A stretch of 64,000 nucleotides of DNA from Bryopsis sp. KO-2023. Lineage: Eukaryota > Chlorophyta > Ulvophyceae > Bryopsidales > Bryopsidaceae. Positions 45,547-57,000 of this stretch are shown one piece after another. The position numbers were made by a program, and so were the translations under genes. The stretch covers positions 934,001-998,000 of the forward strand of contig BSYQ01000007.1 of the NCBI GenBank assembly GCA_030272585.1, in the 5' to 3' direction. Below the pieces are notes generated by a model. It searched no databases. It was not told the origin of the DNA and was given only the letters and a program-made list of their open reading frames with translations. Numbering within the stretch: position 1 is the stretch's first letter; every line of letters begins with the position of its first letter.

Positions 45547-48500
45547 GAGCTGGGTGCCCTGCCGAAAAAGCGGTGCTGGAAAATGTTCGAGGTCAGGGGG
45601 CCAGTGCGGGCGAAAGTCAAACCACTCGAGATCGAGCTCGCAGGATTCGGGTCACAGTTTGCCGTGCGATGACAGAGAGCTCAGAAAATTTTGGTCTGGA
45701 TTGTCCATCACGGAACGGAAAAAAATTTTGACAGTGGAGAAAAAGGAACTTTTCAAAAGGATACGATGCTTGTACTGTTCGAGATGCTATGGCCTGTTTC
45801 AACTAAGGTGGGTTCTTAGCATGGAGCATGATTAAAGGTCACTTCAGAAGAAAAAAAAAGGTGGCAAGATTTGAAATTTTTATACCCCCGCATCCGATGA
45901 GTCTTCATGTTCCGAGTTTTAGTACTAATTGTTCTTGATGTAACACACCACGAAATTTACCACCAAATCCTTAGTTTTTTAATTCTTACTTTCCGGAAAG
46001 GTACGAAGAGCTGAGGGGGAATCCTCCATCCGATTGCCCAACCTGCAAGGAATGTTACTCGAGTCTAGTGGTGGGGGATGATGGGTCTTTGCGGCTGCAA
46101 GAAGACATCATCTCATCGGACCCTTTTCAGAAATTTTTGGATGCAAAGAGCAGAGAACGAGAGCGGGAGCTCCAATTCATGACCGGCAACATTTGCGGGA
46201 GCGGATGGGTAAAGAGGCCCGGCCAAAACATGTGCTCTTTGCACACCACCCCCGTTCCATGCGAGGCCCTAGCGGAGTATTGGTCGAATTTGCCAGATGA
46301 ACACAGGTTCGTGGCAATCTGTGATGAGCTGTGATTTTCTTCTTGAATAGAATTCGGATGGGAGTTCGTCAGGTTGACCTTTTTTTCTGCTTTCTTTTGA
46401 TGGGTGCAGGTCTGCTCTGTTCTGTCTGACTGATGAGGATTTTGTGGCGGATTTGGATGCTCACCTCAAGTATCAACTCAAAATTTGCCGGGATTGTCGG
46501 AGCAACGTAATGAGGGCTTTCAAGGACTTGAAATCTGGGAAGGACGGGGGTGAGCCGGAAATGGCGATCTGCAAGGACCACGTTTTGAAAGTGGGGGAGG
46601 GGATTGTGAGCGTCGCAGGCACCGGTGGGCCCTTATTCTTCGAAAAGGCGGAAGAGGTTGAAGAAAACAAGGTGTGAACTGGGATGTGGAAAATGGTTCA
46701 CAAACGAAACGAGATGCAATTGGGTTTCATTTTTGCGACAATGTTTTGATTTAATGGTGTAAATGAATTGTTTCAATTTTTTCTTTCAACAATTTCCAGG
46801 GAGAAGGAAAATATACATTGTACAGTGTTATTTCCCCCTGCCCCCCCTCCCCGTTTAAGGCAGAAATGCACATTATTTGAGTGGTTTCTCCCATCGAACC
46901 AGCAATATAGCAAATTCCACAAATATGTTTCAAAAGAAAATAATCTTGGCAAGATGAGTTGTGCCTGAACATGGGCATCACAGCAAATAAATAGATAAGA
47001 ATAATAGTGGTCAAATTTCCTCGCTGATTTTTCCAAGGCTCAAATGATGCAGGTTTCGGAAGGCATCTATGATGCTGACGCTGCTCATTCAGATGACATA
47101 CGTCACGCAGAGACTCCGGCGTTGGCTCAAGAAGCCCTGCAAGAATGCGCGCTGTTGATTTTCAAATCTCAGGCAGAAGTGGCTTTCAGGGAGCAGAGTG
47201 CCGGGCACAACGCTCTTCTGTTGTTCGTGCATTTGACCCTGCAGATAATGGAGCAGAACCTCGTGAATGCGTTCAAAGAGCTGGGTGTCAAGCAGGCCGA
47301 GGTGAATTTGTTTTCTTGTGGTACGCCATAACAGAAAGAAAAGAAAGAAAAACAAACAAGATATATGCTTCCTTTTTTTTTTTTTCGTTCTTCCCTGGAT
47401 TTTTTTTCTCAATTTTGATTGTACTTGCCATCATTTGGAGAACGTTTTTGGGTTTTTTTTCAACGAACATGTACCATATAGTACGTTTCCTTTTTGGCAA
47501 CTTTGTCTTGTTCACAATAAAAAAAGTAAATCGCTGCTCTGTTTGGGTTTCAGCATGCAATGTAATGTGGTGTTTGTTTTCCCTGTGCGCCAGGCTGAGC
47601 TTCTGGAATTGTTGGCAGTGGAACAACTGCCTGCAAAAAAAACCGGGAAGAAATCCAGGGGAAAAAAGAAGAAAGGAGCCAAAAACACTGGTTTGTCATC
47701 GTCCCCTTCACCGCCGGAATCTATAGCCACTCCAGAGGAAACCAATCAGGATATCGTAGCCACCGTTTCCCCTCGTCCGACCTCCCCCCTCCCTCATTCC
47801 CCTTTCAACGAACCAGCAGAAAATGAGAAAGAATCATGCGATGATTCAATCGAGTTTACCGAAGTGTCCGCCAGCTGTGCTGCTGGAAATGCACGTTCGA
47901 CTGGGGAAAAGGAGCCATACGTTCATTTTCAGGAGAGGGAATGGAAAAGGGAAGCTTCCATGAGTGACGATGGGGAAATCATGACTGTTGAGGGGCCGGC
48001 TACCGTGGATGAGAAAAAGTATGGTGTGGAGGAAAGGGTGAGTTTGAACACTGAAGACTGGCCGACCCCACAAGAGAGCAAATCTATACTGCAAAGCATC
48101 AAGATACCTACCACCCGGACGACCAGCGGGGGGATTGGCGGCTTGGCGAACAAGGTTGATTTGCAGGACGTCCAAGAAGGGGAGTCAACCCCCCCTGGGG
48201 ACTTCCGAATTCACGCTTTGAATTCATTGAAGAAACACGATTCGGCTGTCAGCCTAGAAAAGGGAATCATTGCGAATATCTCTCAAGCGCACCACAAGTC
48301 GATAGAACAAAAACAAGCTTCATCCGCAACTGGGAAAAGCTGCATGCCGAGACTTGTACAGTCTACAGGAAATCGGAGCAGCGGAGGAGGTGGGTGTGGG
48401 GGGGAGGAGGATTTTTCTCTGTTCCATAGGTTTCCTGGTGATTACACGCTGGTCTACAGCCCCCCCAGAGGGTGTCACTTGGAGAGCCCTGCTGTTTTGG

Positions 48501-48622
48501 ATAAGACACCCCCAAAACCCAAACCTACGGAGTTTGATCGATGCTACACTCTTTTCGGTAGCAACCCCCTGGTTTCTGTATTCAAATTGTCATTAGTGCC
48601 TTTTGCTCAAGTACACAAGTAA
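45547..48622 (+). CDS. plant NST1-like nuclear protein (5' end incomplete)
   Basis: Firm exons are 45547-45807, 46001-46306, 46410-46671, 47038-47301 and 47594-48622, all phase-consistent, giving about 706 residues without a start Met. The conserved plant core is clear: LRKFWSGLSITERKKILTVE, RIRCLYCSRCYGLF, ICGSGWVKRPGQNMCSLHTT, ALFCLTDEDFVADLDAHLKY, KICRDCRSNVMRAFKDLK, VSVAGTGGPLFFEKAEEVEE, and LAQEALQECALLIFKSQAEVAFREQ. Plants annotate such proteins as stress response NST1-like; their biochemical role is unknown. Paired CxxC motifs suggest zinc binding. The 343-residue last exon starts with a basic patch (AKKTGKKSRGKKKKGAKN) and continues in Ser/Pro/Glu-rich disordered sequence. Compared with land-plant relatives, a region after the CRDCR motif is shorter here. 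Confidence 0.75.
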
Positions 48623-51233
48623 AAAAAACACCAATGGGGGAGAGACTCTTTTTTTGTTTTGGGGGGAGGGGGGGTCCTTTCCTCCTTCCTTTTTTTCCTT
48701 TGGAGGGGGGGGGGGGGGGTAGTAGATATAAGAAGGGTATGGCTTTCGGGGGGGAGTGTAATTTCCGGAGCAAGTACTGTTGTTGGTACTGTTTGCGGAT
48801 GGGAAGAGGTCAAAGAAAGCTGGTGTTGGGATATATATATTATATGTACATAGAAGGGTGTTTTGATGGCTGTGAATATTGTTGTCGCTCCGAGAAAAAG
48901 AAAAAAAAAGGAGGGGGGGGGGAAGAAGATTTTTTAGAAAACGAAAATGGGCAGGAGAGAGTCGAAAGAAAGTGAAGCCAAAAAAAAAAAAAGAAGAAAA
49001 AAAGAGAAGAGACGACAGGAGTGGGGGAGTTAGCTGGAAAAAATTTTGCAGCCTGTGAAATTTTGTGAGAACAAAAGAAAAAAAAAATGGGTAAAAAAAA
49101 TGGCATTCAACAGAAGGTGGAACAAAAAGGTTCATAAAAAAAATGAAAGAAAAATGAATTTTGTCGAATATCCAGAAGGGGGTGGGCAAAAAAATATGTC
49201 AAATATATTGTGCAAACGAGGGTGGTGTACATTTGGTAAAATGGTTACAGAAAGACGTGTCTAGATACCTCTTTCTTTAATCTCTGTTTTTTTTGCTTGT
49301 GTATGTTTTTGTGTATGTTGAAATGCACATATATCTCTGAGCCACCAAATCCCCCCCCCCCCCCTTTCCCCCAGCCTTTTTTTTTCATTTTCTGCCCCCG
49401 GTTTTCCCATTCAACCAGCTTGGAAAAGTATTTCTGCAGTTTCCAGTGTGTTTCCTCTTCCCCAGCTCTTGCCCGCCTCCCCAAGAAGAAAAAAAAAAAC
49501 AGGAAACTCAAAAAAAGATGATATCGATGGAGGTCGTTTGCCTGAAAAAAGGAATTTGGGGGGTTCCAAGATTTTTGTGATTACAAATCATTTTTGTTGC
49601 ATTAAAAAGAAAAAATTGGGAGCAAAAAGAAGACACAAAAAAAAAAAAGAAAGAAATGATGAAGTTAAGGAGAATATTATTGATGTTGGTTTCCAGATTT
49701 GCCAAAAGCGTGAGGTATAGGATGGGTGGTCCAAAAAGAGTAGGGAAACAAAATCTAAAAAAAAAAAGAGGGGGGGGGGGGGGAGAAATATGTCTAAATA
49801 TGTCTGGGGTGTGTAAAATGTGAATGTGGGGTTCTTGAATTATCTTTCTTAATGTTGTTAAATTACTGAGATGTTGGGTCAGAGAGAGGAAAGTCTGGAG
49901 AAAAGAAAGAAGCTTTGTGTTCAATGGGTTTCAAATATGGGTGGGAGGGGGGGGGGGGGGGAAGGGCGATACAAAATATTTGTATTTCCATTGTGGTTTT
50001 GTTTTCCCAATATACTAAATGATTAGCAGGGAGTAAGCATATTTTAGCAAAAGGGTGGTTTCTATCTAGAGGGGCACAGAGGGAACAAAAAAAATAAAAA
50101 AAGATAGTGTATTATGTGCTGGTTGTATTTTCCCCAATCGGGGGGGGGGGGGGGGTGGGAGACTTGGATGTCTGTGAATGAATGATCATTGGGCAAAAAT
50201 GGAAGAGAGCTTTCAGATAGTATGTGTTGTTGGGAGGGATGGGGATGCTAGGAGAGCCAATTCAAAAAAAAAAAAAAGGAAAAAAAAAAAAGGTACCCAA
50301 ACAAATGATACGGTTTTTCACAATGGGGGAAGAACTGATTTCGAGGATATTGGTGGTGGAGCGATTGGACGACACATGCATATATGTGTGCGGTGTTTTG
50401 AGTGTAGACAAACTCAATTTTGAGGGCCAGTGTGAAGCTAGTGGGAAGATCTGGGAAAGAAACAAATCCGACGATGACCAGGCACGATGGCTTCCACCAC
50501 TGTTTTTCGAAGATATTTTTATTTTTTAGCTCTGTTTTGGGGGTGGTGTTTTGATCTTTATTTTTCTATTTTTCTCTTTATTTTTCTGTTTTCTTTTCAT
50601 TTCACCAATCCTTTTTTTTGTTTTGTTTTGCATCCGTGCAATATGTTGTAGAAGAAGAGAAAAAAATTGTCAAGATGGCAGGCAGAAAAGAAATGGTTTT
50701 GCTTGTGTGGAAAGGGCGTGGGGAGCAGATAATTCAACCAATTAGATGTTCCAGTTTCGTGTAATGGGTCTGCCAGGCAGTTCACAATTTAGGGAGATTT
50801 TGAAAATCCATCGATTTTAAGAAAAGACACTGAGGAAAGGAAAGCAAGGTGATCTTACGTGAAGCATATAGTTGTGGACTAGAGGAGTTTACTGCTGAAA
50901 TTCCTTCAATCTGGCATGCAATTCCATGTTGGTTGCTGTGTTATGCACTGCCATCCGGTGGTCAGTCTGTGCAAACTGTTCAAATCTTCTTGGTGTGCTC
51001 TTTTGCCTAGGTCTCCATGGTTATTCATTGGCTTCACTGCCCTTTTCTTTGTATGCTGTGTCCCCTCTTGTCAAACCAAATATCACGTATTTCTTTGAAA
51101 AGCAAGAAAAAAAAAACGTATCCATGCAAGGACCCTGCCCTGCACTGTTGAACAAAAGCCTCCTTGCCATGTGGTATCGGCCCAATAAATACCCAAAATG
51201 AAAGATTGCCAAAAATGGAAGTTCAGACCCCTC
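48623..51233. other. low-complexity gene desert
   Basis: 2.6 kb without a gene. One strand is strongly purine-biased, with G runs at 48705-48719, 49770-49783, 49947-49961 and 50140-50155, a C14 run at 49351-49364 and many A runs of 8-13. The frames in this stretch are all low-complexity Lys/Arg or Phe/Pro artefacts. Confidence 0.7.
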
Positions 51234-53357
51234 TTAAAACGATGTCACAGAGATGTGGGGGTGTAGCCTGGAAATCGGATAGGTGACATAATCGAAAAAA
51301 TCCAAAGATTTGTGCGATCGCAATGCATCCAGCAGTAGATCCCTGTTTGCCATAGTGACCTGAGATGCTTTTTGGTTTTGCATTGTATCCTGCAAAAACA
51401 AAGAAAACAAAAAAACTCACAACAAACAAAAAGAAAAATGCCACTGCATGAGCGGATACCACGACAACAAAAATGGTCAACAAGATCAATTAAAACTGAA
51501 ATAAAAAAAGACTTTCGATTCAAACAAGGAGTCTCCTGGGCCATGAAAGAATTTGAATTTGGATTTGCTGGAATTTGAGCAATGTCACACTGTGCTAAGT
51601 GTTCTCTTTCTTTTGGACAGAGAAAAAAAAAGAAAAAGAAAGGATAACATGAATGGAACAACAATGCAACAGGATACATAGATGCAGATTATGCATACCA
51701 GCCATGCTCCCAGTTTTCCATTGCAACACTCTCGAGGATCATAACCAGAAAATTCAGGGAACGCCAGCGCAAACCTCTCGATGAATGGAAAGATACTTAT
51801 GTCTGCCTAAAATTAGGAGAAATTTCGACGACAATTTTTTCAACTGAAATACACTCATTCAAAGCCTGAAAAGAAGACTTTATGGTAAAAAACACAACGT
51901 AACAAGAACTTCTAATGGTCTGAATTCGATTTATTCATCATTAGAGTGGTGGGCAAAAATCTCAGCCGACAGGAACACAACGCTACACAAAGCGAAAAAA
52001 CACAGAAGCAAAACAACTCATCGAAGAAACAATCACAGGGGAAATTAGTAACAAGATATGCACACACACACCAGCGTGACTTTATTGCCAACAAGATAAG
52101 GGCCTCCGAAGCGGTCGAACCCTTCCTCGATAACATTAAGGCTGGATTCGAATGCTGATATCTGTGCATCGGTGGGGGAAGACCCAACACCCCACATGTG
52201 GGATGTTGAGCCTCCAAGCAACCCCAGACCAGCGTGGCTCACCTAAAACAACCAACACCCTTCTCCTTACTGCACAGATTCATAATACATTCAAATTGAA
52301 ACTTTACGCGTCCGTGTCTGCTGGTTGATGAGCCAAAAAAAGGAAAATCGAACCTTAAACTGAGGAGAATGATGCTATCTGGCCATTGTGACAATCAAAA
52401 TTTTGCATAACTAGGGGCGAAAAAAAAAACATTTATGATTTTTTTCACCAGCTTTCTGACGAACATAGAGAAATGCTTGTCAGAAAATTTCAATGCCCAG
52501 CTTGGGTATTTGATTCGCTGAGTGAGTCAACCAGCCCCACCGGTCCTGCTTGTCTTATAATATTTTCTGCGAATTCTCTTGCATCCTTGTCAGACGGCGT
52601 CAACTGGGGCCCATCAAAATTTTCCTCAATCCACCTAGCTCAGAACAAAGCAATTCATAAAACCCAGAACCAGCAAACGAGTAAATAGATTATTATCTGT
52701 GTTTCAGTGAAACAAGGCTACCACTGTTGCTCCTGTAAAACAGATTAAAATCCAAGTGGCAATACCAATTCGAATCCGCAGACGAAAAAAACCCGAGACC
52801 AGCATCGATTTGATTAGGCGAGAATATCTTTTCCATGCGCAGACGTCATGAAGCGTCGACTTACTGACAAATTTCGTCGCTCTCCGTCACAACCGTTCCA
52901 TCATACTCGACGGCAGGAACCAAGCCCCTGGGATTGACAGATCGATACCAGGAGGGCTTGTTCGCCAAGTCGATTTGAACCAAAGTGTATTCCAGCTCCT
53001 ATATTGTCCACCAGTGAAGCCACGTGACTATTTTAGACGAAACACTTTCAAGCAAAGAAATTTCTCGCGCCAGCGTCGCGCGTCAGCCAGCGAATCTTGT
53101 AGCAGCCTATGTGCAGCTTTGTCTGTTTCGCTCCAAACCTTTTCCTCCAAGGCGAGCCAAACGCGCTGGGCATAAGGACAAACTGTGTGGCTGTACAACA
53201 CCAGGCCGTCCTCCTGACGCCCCCGAACGTAATCAGACGCCTCGATATATCGGCCCGACGATAACTTGGGGGCGTTGTTCCTGGAAGTTGTTCGCAGTCG
53301 CGGGGACCTTATCTTGATCGGGCAACGAGCAAGTGGGCTGACGACTTTGGCGTTCAT
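51234..53357 (-). CDS. GSTL: glutathione transferase, lambda class-like, probably plastid targeted
   Basis: Six exons (53357-53139, 52998-52865, 52634-52541, 52242-52072, 51806-51699, 51389-51234) give 293 residues. The first ~40 residues (MNAKVVSPLARCPIKIRSPR...) are basic and Ser-rich, like a chloroplast transit peptide. The thioredoxin-fold N-domain has SHTVCPYAQRVWLALEE with catalytic Cys60 (CPYA), LANKPSWY, NPRGLVPAVE with the cis-Pro, and TESDEIC for the glutathione gamma-glutamyl site. The helical C-domain has WIEENFDGP, LVGNKVTLADISIFPFIERF, which matches the lambda/IN2-1 class. Cys-type GSTs of this class act as thiol transferases that deglutathionylate small molecules rather than conjugating glutathione. 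DHAR or omega class is the alternative. Confidence 0.85.
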
Positions 53358-54089
53358 TAGTTGATCACGGAGCGTTTGAACGGATTGCCCGCACTTCACT
53401 TAGTTAACGGACGTGGTTGGCGGACACGAAACAACTTTTTTGCTGATTGTCTTGCGTTGATGCTTGTCTCGTCCAGTAGGGCAACTCATCCAGTGCAGTG
53501 CCATCAGACCAATCAACGGTTATCGTATGTACTCTGGACAACTTGGGAGTTGTTTCGATCGCGATCTTGCTGGCTGATCGACCATGTAACTGCAACGACC
53601 ATCTTGTTGATCGTGGTGGAGGGACGGCGGCTGAATGGCGTTCTGTGTTTGTGGTGTGGGAATCCACAGTTGTAGAATACACCACGGACCATATGACAAT
53701 CGGTCTATATTCGTCCAGTGGCAATTTTTGTGCAACTAGTTTTGCTGATTTTTGTATAAAAGGTTACTTCTTTCGATGCCTCACCTCCAAACAAGGATTA
53801 CAAACGTTTCCCTGACATATTGAAGGAAAACTGAATGAGTACAAACCATTAACAGCATGCCAAACCTGGCTCCTCTTTTCGAAAAGTATCAGATCAGAAA
53901 CTATTTATCATTCTCAAAATACTATATTCCTGCTGCGTGTGCATCTGAAACCTATTTTTGTGTGAAAAACAAACGCTATAGTCACTGTTAAGAGAAGCTA
54001 GCACAAGATTTCTCAATTTTGAAAATACGCTACCATTTGTTTAGTTTTTTTACCATTTTTCGGGAGTTCTCTCCCCGAAAAAGCATTGA
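53358..54089. other. intergenic
   Basis: About 730 bases between the GST promoter side and the 3' end of the coiled-coil gene. Short frames near 53400-53800 on both strands have no domain support. Confidence 0.5.
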
Positions 54090-57000
54090 CTAATCACCGC
54101 GGCCACAAGCTCTGACAAGAACTCCCGCCAGCACCACGAGCGTCGCACCCATGGTACTACCCAAACCCATCATCAGCCAGCTCTTCCTTTCATGCTGCAA
54201 CTCCATCTCCTCCAGCTCCTCCATTGGATCGCTAACTCCAGCCTCGTTTTCCTCCTGATTTCTTGCATGATTTACCACATTCGAAATATCCAACTCTCGT
54301 GTTTTCACTGCTGTGGGCTCCTCAAGGATGCCACCTGAATCAATCTCTTCCTCAACACTTTCAACACTCTGCCTGGGCAACTCGAAACTGTGGCTCCGGG
54401 AAACCCTCGTTGCAGAGCTCGGGCTAGGCACGTGGTGCCCCTCCTCGCTGGATGATTCGAGTATCACAACCTAAAAAGTCAAAATTGTTTACTCAGGCAA
54501 TGAAATACAAGCAACTCCCTCCCCTCCTCTCCACACCAATTATCAGATCCGAAGGCAAAAGGGAAACCCAGCTGACCTCATCAGTCAACAGGAGATTATC
54601 CTCCATGTCATCGTCGCCCGGACAAGATTGCGCTCTGTGGTCCCCCTCTTTGAAGCTGAACACATTTTTCTCGATCTGATTGAGTGTGGGCATGGAGCAT
54701 GCACGAACAGAGCCTGGTAAAGTCCCATAATTTTCGTTTTCCTCGTCTTTGCCGACCTCTCCGGTCCACGTTCGAGGGGAATAGAAATTTTCTTGTTGCC
54801 AATTCAAAACGCTGGTGGATGGGATGATATTCTCAGGCTGCAAAATGAATCACAAGATTATCAGTAAGAAAAAATTAGGAAAAAAATCATGCACACACAC
54901 GATGGAGCTTAACAAAGAATTTATCGTAGACTACAATTCTCTGGTTTTCCAATTTTTCAAACAGGAAAACTCCTTGTTTTCCTGATGAGCACTTCACAGT
55001 CATTATAACCTCAATAAAAGCAATTTATCAAAATTGAAATCAATTTAATTTCGTTCTAATAAAATGCTCCATCGCTTGCAAAAATCTCAGCAGAAATTTA
55101 CCACCTCATGCACCTGCAAACCCAACATCTGACTCAGCATTCCAGGAGGGAGACCCCTCTTCTGAACACTTTTCCCCTCTGCATCAATAACACTGTCACC
55201 AAGCTCCTCCTCTTTCAGTTCGCTGACTTCCTTTTCCAGCGACGCTATCTGACTGATCAGCTCCTTCGCTTGCCTCTCCACTTCGCGCTTTTCAGCCAAA
55301 TCTTTCTCCAATTCGGTTTTCAGTCTGCATTCGTTTTCTTTCGCCCCCTTGAGAGCCACTACTTCCTCCTCCAGGGCAGCCAGATCTTCCCTCAGATCAG
55401 CAATCAAATTCTCATTCAACATTCCATGAGATGTTGCCCTTTGAAGCTCAGTTTTCAGTCGATTCTCGGATTCTTTTGCTTGCTCCAGTTCCTCAGACAA
55501 CCTGTCAAAACCCCTCAGCCGTGTCTCGAGGTCGCTCATTTCGCATCGGAGCCCCTGAACGGTGGTTTCTGCTACCTCCTTCTCAGAAAGGGCTTTCTGC
55601 ACATCCAGTTTCAACTTCCCCTCCAACACTCGCATCTCCTCCACCAGCAGTGCCTCCTTCTTCACCGAATCTTTCTGAAGTTTTGCGATTTGACTTTCCA
55701 CCTGAGCGCTGTGACCTTGAAGCTTCCTCAACCTGTCCTGAGTTTTCTCGAGCACCTCTTCCAGGCCATCCCTCTCCTCTATGCTCTGCTTCAGGGAATT
55801 TTCCTGCTCCTTTCTCATCTCGAGTTCGGAATCCAAATCAGAGATACGGCGAGTTGCCTCTTGGTTTGCATCAGACAAAGCTGTTATGTCAGACATCAAA
55901 GCCGATTCCTTGGCTGCCATGTCTTTCAGTTGTCGTTCAAGCTCGGCCACTCCAGCAGCTGCCCGAGTTTTCTCCACAATGATACGTTCCATGTTAGCCT
56001 TTTCGACTTGAAAAGACTCCCTCTCCTGTTTCTGCGTGGACACCTTGATTGAAACAGAACCATAACAATATATTCATATATAATCATATGAATATAGAAT
56101 CTTATCTAAAGTCTTATCTTATCTTATCTTAATATGTTTATTTGGAGCACATCTTTCTTTTTTTTTTTTCTTTTTTTTTTGGGGGGGGGGGGAATATCAT
56201 GCAATAGAGGCATCATATGTTTCTCACCAAATTGAGGCCCTCCATTTTCATATCTTCCAAGAGTACCCTCAATTTCATTTCCCTGTTCGTAGCATTTTGA
56301 AGCTCCTGTGCAACACCAGCCCTGTCTGCCATAGCTCTACTCAACGTGTGCTGAACCTCGCCCTTTTGGCGATACATTGCCTCCAGGTCAGACTTCAACC
56401 GCGTGATCTGAAAAACCAAGCATTTCCAATCAACATGCTTTCGTTCCCCCCGAAAAAAAAACACTCGAAGGAGCTGCTCAGTAGTTGCTTCAATTAGAAA
56501 ATGGTAAAGTTTTCTCATTTTCCCCCTCCCCTCCTCTTCACCTCAGAGTTTCGATTCCTGCTCATATCTTCCAGATATTTCGAGCGACTTTCAGCCTGGG
56601 TCACCGCACTCTTCAGCTGTTCCTCCATTTTCGCAAACTCTTCACACTGGGACTCCATGTCTGACACCGACTTCCCAAGATCACATGACAGCTTTTCTGT
56701 GTCCGCTCTGCTGACCTCCAGCTCCCCAAGGGCCTTATCCCTCTCCTCCTTCAACATTTCCAGTGCAGCATCCATTTCTTTCTTTTCAGACTCTGACCTC
56801 ATCAGATCCTCCTGTACAAGGCCAATTTGCTGCCTGGTTTTCTCGACATGCACCTCCAACTCTCGGCTTTTCACAGTTACCCTATTAAGCTGGTCCTGAA
56901 ACCCATCTCTTTCTTCCTGCGTCCCCTTCAACCGGGATTTCAAAATCAACACACTATGTTGAGTTTCCCCCAGGTCATTCTCGAGCCCTTCAATTGCACG

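Noticed and set aside
48593..49189. 198-residue Phe/Pro-rich minus-strand frame
   Set aside because: Low-complexity translation of purine-rich DNA; not a credible protein.
53400..53815. overlapping ~100-residue frames between GST and coiled-coil gene
   Set aside because: No domain, no splice structure and similar length on both strands.
55108..56052. 314-residue plus-strand frame over the coiled-coil exon
   Set aside because: It is a Leu/Phe/Gln-rich shadow created by Glu/Lys/Leu coiled-coil codons on the other strand.
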